A DNA stretch of 64,000 nt from Macrothele yani (Eukaryota; Arthropoda; Arachnida; Araneae; Macrothelidae). Numbering within the stretch: position 1 is the stretch's first letter; every line of letters starts with the position of its first letter. The notes beneath the pieces are model-generated. The model saw nothing but the letters and a program-made list of their open reading frames with translations, was not told where the DNA came from and did not search any database. Position numbers and translations under genes: made by a program. Below, one piece after another: positions 1-10,564 of this stretch. Location of the stretch: assembly GCA_039090855.1 (NCBI GenBank), contig CM076995.1, forward strand, positions 119,610,270 to 119,674,269, in the 5' to 3' direction.

Positions 1-1015
1 TCTATGACGAATTTTTTGTTACACATAATAAAATCAATTTCACTTGTCGTCCCATTTGGATGTCTCCATGTCCATTTCCTGTGTGGCTTTTTCTTGAAGA
101 AGGAGTTCAAGATGAAAAACCCTTCTGCCTCTGCAAACTCAACGAGAGTATTTCCACGCTGGTTTCTGTTGCCGTGACCGAATTTACCTACTGAAGTTTC
201 ATTCTGTTGCCGTTGCCCTATTTTTGCATTGAAATCTCCCATAATTATTTTCAAGTGCTGCTTACCTTTATTATTTAGATGACAAATTTCCTCATAAAAT
301 TCTTCAATTTCTTCTTCAGGATGACTTGTGGTGGGTGCATAAGTTTGAATAATCTGAGCCTGGTATCTTTTCGAGAGTTGGATAACAAGTCGTGCAGCTC
401 TGTCAGAGGAACTTTCAACTTCTACAACTTTATCCTTCAGTTTCTTGTTTATTATAAATCCAACACCACTAGTTCTGCCAGTATCTGTCCCACGATAGTA
501 GAAGAGATGTCCACTTTTCAGTTCGATGAGATCTTCTCCTTTTCTCCTTACCTCACTTAGCCCCACGATGTCCCACTTGATCCTTTGTAGTTCCTCTTCC
601 AATTCAAGAAGCCTTGAATCAGAAGATAGGGAGCGTCCATTGTAAGTAGCCAAGGTCAGCATCAGATGGCAGCCTAGTCCGGTCCTCCGGGGATTCTTAG
701 CACCCTCTGCCTTCATGTTGCACTGGCCGCTGCCTTGGCCAGGTACATTCCAGCTGCCGGAGACTGAGGGCCAAGATTTAAGTTGTGGAGTCATTTTGGA
801 GGGGTTTGGCCATAACTCACCACGCTGGCCAAGCGGGTTGGTGAGTGTGGGATAGAATTTCCTCTAATCCCGATGGTATAGTTATACCGCTATGGGCGGT
901 CGTCAGAGCCCCTTTAGTGGGAACAGGATGCACCACGAGAAGGCGGGGTTGACATTTGTCAAGGAGAGGCTGTGATGTTACGCATCACCTGACCTTACAT
1001 CCCTTACAGCCCATT
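1..1015 (-). mobile_element. Non-LTR retrotransposon, 5' portion (left edge truncated by window)
   Basis: Read on the minus strand this is the beginning of a LINE. A GC-richer untranslated leader (about 717-1015) is followed by an open reading frame that runs off the left edge of the window. The leader is clearly richer in GC than the AT-rich sequence beyond 1016, which is how the approximate 5' boundary was placed. The reverse transcriptase domain would lie outside the window. The encoded endonuclease resembles proteins often annotated as craniofacial development protein 2-like, which are LINE ORFs of the APE-endonuclease type. The exact clade cannot be assigned without the RT domain. Confidence 0.75.
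3..716 (-). CDS. APE-type endonuclease domain of a LINE ORF (partial)
   Basis: An uninterrupted reading frame of 238 codons starts at ATG 716-714 and is still open at the window edge. An in-frame ATG at 662-660 is an alternative start. It encodes an endonuclease/exonuclease/phosphatase fold that nicks target DNA during target-primed reverse transcription. Visible motifs in order: ATYNGRSL (residues 23-30), the catalytic Glu motif LSEVRR (E55), GVGFIINK, QTYAPTT, the catalytic MGDFNAKIG (from about residue 159) and, near the truncated end, TWRHPNGT followed by EIDFIM. The order and spacing are those of LINE APE domains. No stop or frameshift is seen, so the copy may be fairly young. It is a transposon gene and not the host craniofacial development gene. 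Confidence 0.85.
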   Translation of the reverse strand, partial: MKAEGAKNPRRTGLGCHLMLTLATYNGRSLSSDSRLLELEEELQRIKWDIVGLSEVRRKGEDLIELKSGHLFYYRGTDTGRTSGVGFIINKKLKDKVVEVESSSDRAARLVIQLSKRYQAQIIQTYAPTTSHPEEEIEEFYEEICHLNNKGKQHLKIIMGDFNAKIGQRQQNETSVGKFGHGNRNQRGNTLVEFAEAEGFFILNSFFKKKPHRKWTWRHPNGTTSEIDFIMCNKKFVI

Positions 1016-1403
1016 ACAGTTAACTATTAATCTGAAGGTGATTTTTGCACTTTTCAAGTAATAAAAATATTAAAATGTAAATTTACTGTAGTTTTGATAT
1101 GACATATACACTCCCGATATAAATAGCTTCAAATTGGTACCAGAATTATTGAATTTGAACCATTAGTTGTTGAGTTATTACATTTATTGACATTGATGCA
1201 GAATCCAAGAGGGCCACCATTTGTCAAAAATGGCCATTTTTCAAACACCTGTATCTTGGCCATTATTGGGCAAAATATTTTCCAAATTCAGATTTGAGGG
1301 TTTCCCTACCATATGTATCTATGGTAAAAATTAAAAAAAAATCTGCTACTATGGTGCAACAAGTTTTTCTTATAATGGGTGTCTTCATGTGGAATGACCC
1401 TTT
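1016..1403. other. No gene seen
   Basis: AT-rich intergenic sequence. I see no coding frame with recognisable motifs and no clear element boundary. Confidence 0.5.
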
Positions 1404-1494
1404 TCCATGTACATCAGGAGTCCAAGTTCCTGCCAGGTAAACATGCCCCACACCATACAACCACCTCCACCGGCTTGCTCTGTGAAGACCATGC
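1404..1494 (-). pseudogene. Tc1-like transposase scrap
   Basis: On the minus strand a short frame reads GGGGCMVWGMFTWQELGLL, which matches the conserved GG-S-VMVWG-FSW block between the first and second catalytic aspartates of Tc1-like transposases. No other blocks or terminal repeats are found nearby. It is interpreted as a very old fragment. Confidence 0.45.
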
Positions 1495-2046
1495 AGGATA
1501 GATCAAGTGCCTTAATATGTGCATGACCATTAGGGTGGCCCAAATTATTCGACTTTTGAAATGTTTAAGTCTCACCCCTCAAAATTGTTCCAATTCAGGA
1601 AAAAATAATATCTGTAAAATTTTATTGCAACTGAATGATAATAACACGTGCCTCCAGCCATGCTTTTATAGGGACAGCTTTCCTTTTTCCGCCACTTAGG
1701 CTCTTTTCTCTTCTTAAACTGTCTCACTGTTAGCGTAATGCAAGATTCTTGGCAAGATGCCAAAAAAAAGTTGTGAAGCTTCGATTGCAACAGTTGCACT
1801 TTAACTTGTGGCAATAGCAGTTAATATTTCATAATACCAATGCAAGGGTACAATAAAATACTTGATAACTTGTACTATTCATTACTGCAAGAAAAACTCT
1901 CTGTGCTTTTAATGAATAATTAAACATTCCAAAAGATGATACTGTGTGTTATTTGTGGAATGTTTGTTCATTACAATCCAAAATAAAATACAGATTATGT
2001 ACAGATAATGGCAGAAATATCAGCAAATGGAAAACAAATAACAATC
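1495..2046. other. No gene seen
   Basis: AT-rich sequence without recognisable coding or repeat signatures. Short frames on both strands look like chance. Confidence 0.5.
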
Positions 2047-3634
2047 TCACTCCATTTTTTTGGCTACAGTCTCCTTCTTTGCATCAGGATATCGACATCT
2101 GTAGTCAGAGACAACTTGCAATAGAAATTGTTTCTGGTTTTCATTTTTTGTTAGTATTGTGTTGTAGTCCTCTATCAACTTAACTCCTTTTTCCCCTGTG
2201 TCATTGACCACCTTTAATTGATGCACAACAACTGAGGCTTTCTTAAACACTTCACTTTCAGGCCAGGAAGCTGGATCTGTATTGAGGAAATCTGTGTGAA
2301 TATTAAATCTTTCAAAAAACTGTTTGCTGTCTTCTGAAATGAAGTCCTCGATGGACTTATCTATTAGTCCTTGAATATCATCATTTTTAGCATGATTCGC
2401 TTGACACCCTTTTCTTGAGTACTGTCTTTCCCTAGATTCCGTACCATTTTCATTTTAGTTTTAACAGATAACCGTTCATCGAAAAAAGCTAAAGCACAAG
2501 CTTCTGGGGATAAATACCATAAATGATTTTTGAATTTGTGAACTTGTGATACGAGATACCTCTAGATCCACAGATTCATACTCAACGAGCTTTTTCATAA
2601 ATTGTATGTCATGGCTGGGTGCCTCTTGGGCCAAAGGTGCTCTGAACCAAACCTTAATATATATTCTTGCAAGAAATATGCATATGTCAGAAATTCCTTT
2701 TTTTTTTTCCTTAAAGGTAAGTTTAAATTGATCACGAAACGGAAATATTTTTAAGCAATAAAGTGCTTTTGCCATCCATTGCGCGTGATGGTCCTGGAGC
2801 TCGAAAAGATATTTCTTGTGTGTTGTTTCCAATGAAAATTTCTGCTAACTCTAAGAATTCTTTATAATCATCTTGAGGCTGTCGCATTTGTAGGTGCTGC
2901 ATTATAACAGATCGGATTTCTGTTATGTTCGAACATAAAAGTTTTCAAACATTTTCATCTTCTACACCAGACTTGAAATTTTGTTTATTAATTTTCGGTC
3001 ATGCCTGTTGAAAGCGTTTGAAAATTTGCACATCTGGACCTGATGAAGAGGGCATTTTCAGCTGAAAAACACTTTTAAGTATGATTTGAAATATATGATG
3101 TCTGCAGGGAAGATATAAAAGATCTCTTTCCAACATCTGCTCTAAAATAATTGTCGCTCCCTTTAAGTAGCCGAGGTTGGATGCAGTAGTGTCACAGCAT
3201 AACGCTTTTACCTTGTTTGTAAGCTCCCAATCAGTAAGTGTTTCATATACTGCTAAGGCTTGTTCTTTTCCAGTGGAGCCTCGCAACTGTAGTATTTGCA
3301 GTATTTGTTCTATATTTCCACTTGTAATTATGACCGGAAGGCGCTCAACCATCTGAGAACCGGTAAGAGCTGGCAGTAATTTTCCATCCTAATGAATAAC
3401 AGCTGCTTGCAGATCAGCTTCTTGGAATCGTTCCTTTAATTTTTCTGCTCTCGCTTGACGTAAACGTTGCCTGCATCGTTGAATGGAAGATCTACTTATT
3501 GATAGTTCATGGACATCATGACCTAATGCTTCAGTTGTGGCCATTAAAATGTGAACCGCATTCCTATCACTAACTTTGCATTTGTCAAAAGCGGCTACAA
3601 TTTTTGAAGTTATAACATAACAAGTTCCATACAT
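2047..3634 (-). pseudogene. Decayed transposase-like protein (hAT-like RNase H fold, DTTASN/CRHH family)
   Basis: Several minus-strand frames line up in order as one protein. N-terminal region 3634-2999: after the initial stretch come MVERLPVIITSG, CDTTASNLGYLKG and LLYLPCRHHIF. Middle, about 2860-2480: ELQDHHAQWMAKALYCLKIF, then AQEAPSHDIQFMKKL. C-terminal region 2330-2047: DPASWPESEVF, VVNDTGEKGVKLIEDYN and NENQKQFLLQVVSDYR. These blocks recur in many uncharacterised animal proteins that look like repeat-encoded, hAT-related transposases. The aspartate in CDTTASN may be catalytic (inference). The copy is dead: an in-frame TAG at 3389-3391 and a TGA at 2999-3001 each stand where TGG (Trp) is expected, and there are further frameshifts downstream. 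No terminal inverted repeats were found. Confidence 0.6.
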
Positions 3635-4423
3635 CTTTCTTTTCTTTTGTAATTATAAACATCTAACATGAAGAACAAAAATGAGGTATTTATGTTTTTT
3701 GCATAATTTAGTTTCTTTCTCATTAGTAGCAGTGATTTCTAATGGCTTCAATTTCTTGAGCTGTTTACTGTATTTTTTAAAGTTTCATGAACATGAAATG
3801 TGTTTCCTGTAGCTTTGGAAATATTAATTTTTTTTACATGGAGTTTCATTAATGTTAGATGTGTCTGCCAATAACTTTGAAAATATTTTCACAATTCGTA
3901 ATACTCTTTTCTTTTTTTCTTTTTTTTTAGGAATGGCATTCAACTATGAATAGTTTGTTATGAAGACTTCATGTTTTTTTGTGTGATGGTATAAAGGATT
4001 TGTGCCATGTCCTGTGGTGATAACAACACTTAATTCAAGAAATCTGCCATTCAATAAAATGGAAGAATTTTTATATCCATTGTTTATTTTAACACTTCAG
4101 TAAAATTCAGGAACATATTGATAGAATTGACTGTTTTGTTATCTGATTTTTTAAAACAGTAATAATCCTAGAATTTAACATTTGCCAATTTCATACTTCA
4201 TAAAAGTTTTTTTGTTGCAATGTATGAAAGGAATAACTTTATTTTGAAGAAGTTGTGTTTATTTCCATCTCAGTGGCATTATTTTGATAATGTTACCTTG
4301 ATTATGGTGCTGTAATCAGGGGAATAACTTTCTGGAAATCACAGTCTTGTTCTAATAAATATTGAATTTGTGCTTAACATTTTGGTTAACATCTGTTTAA
4401 AGTTTAACTAGTAAATAGAAATT
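3635..4423. other. AT-rich region upstream of GRASP-1; no gene seen
   Basis: Sequence between the transposase pseudogene and the GRASP-1 start. It contains T- and A-rich runs and no recognisable reading frame. It would hold the 5' UTR and promoter if the gene is transcribed as it stands, but I see no convincing TATA box or initiator. Confidence 0.5.
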
Positions 4424-6756
4424 ATGGCGACATCTTTGTCCGAAGATGAATTTCAGCGTCTCCAGAATCAACTTCTAGAACTCAGATCGAAAAATTATGT
4501 ATTGGAAGAAAAGTCTCAAAAGTATTATAATGACTTAACTCAAACTTATCAGTATGTAGAGGAGTTGAAAAGGGAACTGAATAAGGCTCAGAAAACTATT
4601 AGCCGCAGCAAAAATGCCCGTGAAGTGGAACAGTTTATTCTAGAGAACGAAACCCTCCAACGAAAACTACAAAGTCAGGAAGATGAGTTTCGCCTACAAA
4701 ATGAAACTCTAATGCAAGAGCTATCATCATTGGTCTCATCTAATGAAGAGTTACAGAAGGAGCTTGAGCTGGTTAAAACGGAAAGTGTGCCAACTGCAGA
4801 TCTTGCAACCCAGAATGAAGTAACAAGACTAAAAGCAGAAAATGCAGCCATTAGGAAATCACTTGCAGTTTCTCATGAACGGAGGATGAGTTCTGAAGGT
4901 TCCATTTGTAATGAAATTCAAAGCTATGAAGATAAAAAAGATGAGGACTTAAATAAATCCCAAGATGAGAATCTGACTCCTGAATCAGACTTAATGCTGA
5001 AACTAGAAATTGAATTGGAAGAAAAGAAAATTCTGAAACAGCAAATACAAAAACTTGAAAGATTACGTAAGGATGAGATGCTAAATCTAAATTGTGAAAA
5101 TAACAAGTTAAATGAAAAGTTGAAGAAAAAACAAGAAGTCCTGTTGCAGTTACAAGAAGAAAAGGAAAAACTATATGCTGATTTCAAAGCCCTCCAAGCT
5201 GATAAGCAGAATGAGATTCAGCAGTTGAAAGAGCAGATTCAAAGCATGCACACACAGCTAGATGTGGCTATTCAGAAAAATGAGCAAAGAAATACCCCTC
5301 AGGTGGCTGAAGATCTAAGTGAAAACAGTGGGGAAGAGTGCACTGTTGAATTCATTGCTGGGCAAAAAGCTTCTTTTGAACGCTCTTTAAACGAAGCAAA
5401 AATATCTTTAATTCATTCTCAAAATGAGTTGCAGTCATTAAATAACCAGCTGAAAGATTCTGATTCATTGGTAAAAAAACTGGAAGAAGAAAAAGTATTT
5501 TGCTAAAAGAGAAAAATGCACTTGAATCTTCATTAGCTGAAAAAATTTCCCTAGCTGAAAAGCGAAAGAAGCTAATGGATGAAATGAATAGTCACCTGCT
5601 TGAAGTTACCAACAAGCATTCTAAAGAGATAGAGAACTTAACACAGCAACTTGCAGAAGAACAAGACAAGTTGCAGAAACTTTTTGACAAAGAGCAAGAG
5701 GCTAGAGTGGAATTAAAGCAAGCAAAATGTGAAATTCAGAGTTTAAAAGAAGAGATGGATAAATTAAAAGGTGAAAAAGCCTCTGTTGAATGTGAACTGA
5801 AAGATGCTCATGAAAGCACAGTTCTTCTGAATTCTGACTTCCAGCAGCAGTTAGATAACTGTAAAAAGGAACACGTCGTTACTTTAGAAAACTTAGAATG
5901 TTTGCAACAATCCCAAATGAAAGACCTAACCATCCAGATTGAAGTAGCTCGTGCAGAAAAAGCTGAATTTGAGGAAAAAGTTGTAAAGCTTCAGCAGGAA
6001 CTGAAAGACTCGGTTGATGAGAGAAAAATACATGAGAAGAAAGGCTTGTCCATGGTAAAAGATCTGAAAAGGCAACTTCAAGTTGAAAGGAAAAGAGCCG
6101 AAAAACTGCAGGAAAGGCTGCAGGAAATTCTTAGTGATCAGAATCGTTCTGTGGAAGACATTCTTCAGTCAGGAAATCAAACTGATAAAGCTAAAGGTGA
6201 TGCAAGCAGTGTCAGTTCTTGGAGCTATGTGTCAGGTGGTACAAATGATAAAGAGAATAGGGAATGTGCACTGCAAAGTGATGGTTCCTCTGGTGGCCAT
6301 GATTCTCCAAGTCGTGTCTCTCCAACATTGCTCGAGAATGAGACAAGCAATCTTCTTGCTAAGGTCACTTACTTGCAACAGAAAAATTGGACTCTTGAAG
6401 AGAAGGTCAACCATTTAGAAATGAGTAATGAAGCTTTAGTAGATGATTTATTAAAAAAGACTGCCATCATTCAGTATTATTGCATGGAAGGACGAGCAGA
6501 TGTGCATTCACCTGTGGTGCATGATAAGTTGACTATCAAAAGAATTGTTGACTTTATTAAAGACAAAGGAGATGAAAATTTGAGAGAGATGAATCGACGG
6601 ATGCAGAGAATGTTGGAGGAAACTCTCACAAAAAATATGCATCTGCAAAAAGATGTTGAAACCTTATCCAATGAAGTATCTCGTCTTTCAAAATTGTCAC
6701 CAACGCCAGAAGACAGCGCAGGACTTCAAAGTGCTGTGTTTATTGAAGGTGTTTAG
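4424..6756 (+). CDS. GRIPAP1: GRIP1-associated protein 1 (GRASP-1) homologue, single exon, one frameshift
   Basis: GRASP-1 is a long coiled-coil protein. In vertebrates it is a Rab4 effector that couples recycling endosomes to SNAREs and binds GRIP1 in neurons. The start at 4424 gives MATSLSEDEFQRLQNQLLEL, matching the conserved animal N-terminus. The body is continuous heptad-rich coiled coil. Further GRASP-1 signatures are LQNETLMQELSSLVSS near residue 90, then KKGLSMVKDLKRQL and AEKLQERLQEIL, a serine-rich SSVSSWSYVSGG segment, NWTLEEKVNHLEMSNEALVD, KTAIIQYY and a C-terminal GDENLREMNRRMQ...EETLTKNMHLQKD. Total length is about 777 residues against roughly 840 in mammals. There are no introns. 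The frame shifts at 5498-5501 (a TTTT run where five T restore the frame), giving a stop at 5504-5506. It may be an intronless functional gene with an assembly error, or a retrocopy. Confidence 0.9.
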
Positions 6757-6800
6757 ATTGCCTGATTTAGTGCATTGTTAAGTGGAATAAAAGCTAGCTG

Positions 6801-6831
<31 letters not shown>

Positions 6832-8242
6832 CAAAATGTAGGAATAGGAAGTTTTTAAGTGAACTGAAATCTTTTATTTGCTGTCTTTCATTTTTACTCA
6901 AATGTGCAAATTTGTTATATCCATTTTTGTCATAATTCAGCTCTGCTCCAAAAACTGCATTGTTACTTGTTTCTTTCAGTTTTGTAGAAGCTTGTAAGAG
7001 ACTTGTATTTGGGCTTCAATTATACTGCGATTCAGATTGTTATGAACTGATGCATAAATTAAACTTTTTTATTGACTCCTATAATAATGATAGTTATGTG
7101 TGTCATTTATCATAAACCAACTGCTAATCTGTTGTATTGGTATTATGTATGCTACATCAAAATTACAACCAGCAGATGGAACCACCTGTGTAAAAAAATT
7201 GTGAAAAATTGCACCGAAGATCACTTCTATGCTGTTTACAAAACAGAGAATGATGAATATTATCAAGTATCCTTGTTTACATACATATAAGCTTTGTACA
7301 TTGCATCTGTGAGGTTTGGTGAGAAGTAAATAATTTGGTGTTCTGTTGTTTTTCCTTTGTTGTGCAGAGTTTGTATATGTAAACATATCCTCGCAGATAT
7401 CCTGTGTTTTATAATTTCTATGTTACATTAAAATTCTGGATAGCAAGCACTATGTGATTTATAATGCAGTTTACTTCTGTTGAAAAATGACATTGTGCTG
7501 GAGCTAACTAGATGGTCTGATATAATTTTTTATTTGCCTTCATACTACAGTAACAATATGAACTTCCATCTGTTTTTGAAATAAAAAGGGTACTGTATCC
7601 TGTACAGCAAACTTGTGTTAATGTTTGACAAAAAGAAATTGTACGATAAGGAATGAGTAATACAACTGCATTAAATTAGAATTTGCTGAGTTTTTACATT
7701 ATTATCTATCATTGCTTTAATATTAACTCCTCCATACAGAGAAAAAAAATGCTTCCTTTTATGCTACTCTCCTTATATTTTTGTTCATTATAAAAAAAAA
7801 AATTAGTAGTACTGATATATGAAAGACATAGAACAGGGTTTATCTTCTTTAGCAGCCCTTGATGTACCTCATTTTGTATTTAAATTCCATATGACTGATT
7901 TGTATCCAGATAAGTTGTATGTGGAATGAAATGCAAGTTATGGAATTTGTTACTCTGGCAGTCTTTTTTATCTTTGCTTATTCTGTTGTGCAGTTTCAAA
8001 ATAAACCTTTCTTAATTATCTGTGGAAATATATCCCACTAAGGGGTAATCAATTTGTAAAATAGGGAGAGGGAAGTTTATCACACAGAGAATACTTACCG
8101 AATCTTTAATTGCATTCTGATGTATAGAAATTATTTAGCAAAATTATTTTTACCATAAACCTTGGATACCTTATTAGCCCAAGTAAAATCTTAATTCTCC
8201 CCTCCTACCACGTGTGTCCATATGTTTTAAGCAGACAAAGAA
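6757..8242. other. 3' flank of GRASP-1; no second gene seen
   Basis: AT-rich, apparently single-copy sequence. It holds a 27-T run at 6805-6831 and several AATAAA hexamers (6786, 7580, 8000), which fits a long 3' UTR followed by intergenic DNA. No A-rich tail directly follows the coding region on the plus strand, as would be expected for a young processed retrocopy. Small reading frames here look random. Confidence 0.45.
6786..6791 (+). other. Candidate polyadenylation signal AATAAA
   Basis: A canonical AATAAA lies 30 bp after the GRASP-1 stop codon and just before a 27-base T run (6805-6831). Other AATAAA hexamers at about 7580 and 8000 are alternatives, so which is used cannot be told from sequence. 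Confidence 0.35.
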
Positions 8243-8447
8243 GGAGGGGGTGTATCTAAGTGCTGGCTTCTGACCATTTGTCTGAGATAGGTCTGTATTT
8301 GAATCCCAAGTGAGGCATGGATGGTATGTTTGTGTTGCAATGCTGGTACTTTCCCTTTCCTAGGACTAGTGGCCCTAAATTAGGGATGAGCAACTGCTTA
8401 TAATAGTCCATTGATTTGCTCATGATGGTCGTTAAACCCACAAATAA
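8243..8447 (+). repeat. tRNA-derived SINE, family 1 (diverged copy)
   Basis: The copy has a degenerate pol III A box near its start, a B-box-like TTTGAATCCC, the family body (ACTAGTGGCCCTAAATTAGG), and the tail TGGTCGTTAAACCC followed by AATAAAAG. It is alignable over its whole length with the better copy at 51785-51998. Confidence 0.8.
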
Positions 8448-9970
8448 AAGATGGAGGGTGAATTTTCCAGTTTTGAGAGTCAGAAAGATACATTTTAGCT
8501 AGTTTTTTCTCATAGAAACAGCAGTGCTGTTTACAATTAATCATTCTACATCTCATATTTTGTTTATCTGCAAGAACTATTCTAAAGTACTTCTCACTGT
8601 GACATCACTAAAACTTATAAATATCCCTTAAGTGAAACAATATTTATATTTAACTTAAGTATGTGCGTTTCATGTTTGGTTTGTTTTCAAGACTCATAAT
8701 CTAGTTGTAAAGCTTTTGCATAATATACCTAAAATGCTATTAAAACAGCAGGAACAGGAGAAAAACAACTATACAATTTCAAAGAACAATCTGTAGCTCC
8801 ATTGTCTGCTGTTAGTGTGCTGCTTTGAAAGTCAGACTGTCAGTTTCATGTGTATGATAGGAGCATTTACATTAAATTTTGAAAAAGCTGTATTTCATAT
8901 TTATTTGAATATGAACAGTGGCTAGCAGTTTTACATTTATAACCTGTAACCTGAGAAAAAAAAAATCTTCACCAGTTCAAATTGTTCAGAATGTAAGAGG
9001 AATTTCTCTTGGATGAATGATAGAAATTTCATACTTCTGCTTCTTTCAAGACTTTACTGATATCAAATCAAGAATTTTGTTTTTCATACGAAAATGTTTT
9101 GCTTCTTTACTTCAATGAACATAATGTTAGATTCTGATTGAGTCATCATTATTATTGTTGTCACATCATGTCCAAAAAGTCTGCTTGTAATTGTTAAGAA
9201 TAAAAATTTAAATATATGAATTGTAAATGAATTGTAATTTTTGCATTGCACCACAACCTGAAATTATACTTTAGAGTGTCATACATAATCCAATTATAAT
9301 TAAAGAAGGACTTTTCCTGTAACAGCAGCAACTGGAAGGATCACTTACAATTTTTATTACGCAAAATTACAGAAACGAAATATAGACTTTTGATTAGATA
9401 CTAGCATCTATCATACTGAGAGTGGAGTAATAACTCCAAAATTCACATGATGGAGTTTTTCCTTTCAATTGTTAGAACAGATTTCTCAGTTGCTGTGTTT
9501 TAGCTGAGAAAAATTCTGCTGGTTTCCTGATAGTTAAGTGTCACTTTATTTTCAAGAGGAACAATATATTTGATGTTGTACCAAATTAGCAAACTAGAAC
9601 TATTTTCTAAAATAAGAATAAAACACAAGATGGAAAAGCTCTTTCTGTTTTGTTCTGTTATTCAACAGTTGATAAAATGAATTGTACTGTCCAGGCACGC
9701 AACTAGAAATATTTTCTGGAGGGGGTTATGATATCGATGAAAGCTAAATGAACAGTACACCAATAATTTGCATGTAATATAGATATATTATTGATATCTT
9801 AGGGGGAAAGAAATTTTCTTTTATTAGTATCACTAGGTATGTAATTGGTGTCCTCAAAATAAGTATCCTTTAAAGCAAATTAAAATACAGAAACTGACAA
9901 AATAATTTATAACAAAAAAGATGAGATAATGAACTCCATTAGGAATAATCAGATAAAAATGATGCAAGGA
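8448..9970. other. No gene seen
   Basis: AT-rich intergenic DNA. No motifs, terminal repeats or long frames are recognised up to the 8-bp duplication that marks the next element. Confidence 0.5.
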
Positions 9971-10564
9971 CTATAATACAACCTTCCCGAATGTGCCCAA
10001 ATTTTTACCTGCCACCTTGGCTGGTAAGGTCTACTTTTTACCAGCCACTTGAAAAATCTTACCCGCCAAAATATAAACTAAGTTCTAAATGAACTAATAT
10101 TAATTAAAATATATTTAATGCATACTCGCAAATTTTTTGATTGATGCAAGCCTATTTATGACATTTTAAAAACAAAACTGCATATTCGATACAGTCCTGG
10201 GCTAATCTGCAAGATCTGTACATTTGAAGCACGAGCTTGGACAATTTTTTGTTCATAAATATTTTTGCAAATTTGGTGTTTTGGTGTTTTTTGGTGATAT
10301 TACTGTCTAATTTATGGTTTGGATCCATTAAACAATTCAAATAACATAAACTTGAATCAATATTAGCTTTATTAAAATTGATCGATATTGTATTAACACA
10401 ACACTAGTTTGGGTTTTATTTTTTTTCACAGTATGAATGCTAGTTTAGGATATACATTTTTTTTACACAGTATGATTTAAAAAAACTTGCATAGGGCTTT
10501 ATATATATATAAAACTGAAAGCATAAAATATTATTTAGGTAGGGTAGGAACATAGGATTTTCAT

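Noticed and set aside
1..716. Host craniofacial development protein 2 gene
   Set aside because: The sequence is the APE endonuclease of a LINE. The host-gene name is a common annotation artefact for such ORFs.
6805..6831. 27-T run after GRASP-1 as evidence of a processed retrocopy
   Set aside because: A retrocopy tail on this strand should be A and not T. The run could be a 3' UTR homopolymer or a small inserted repeat end.
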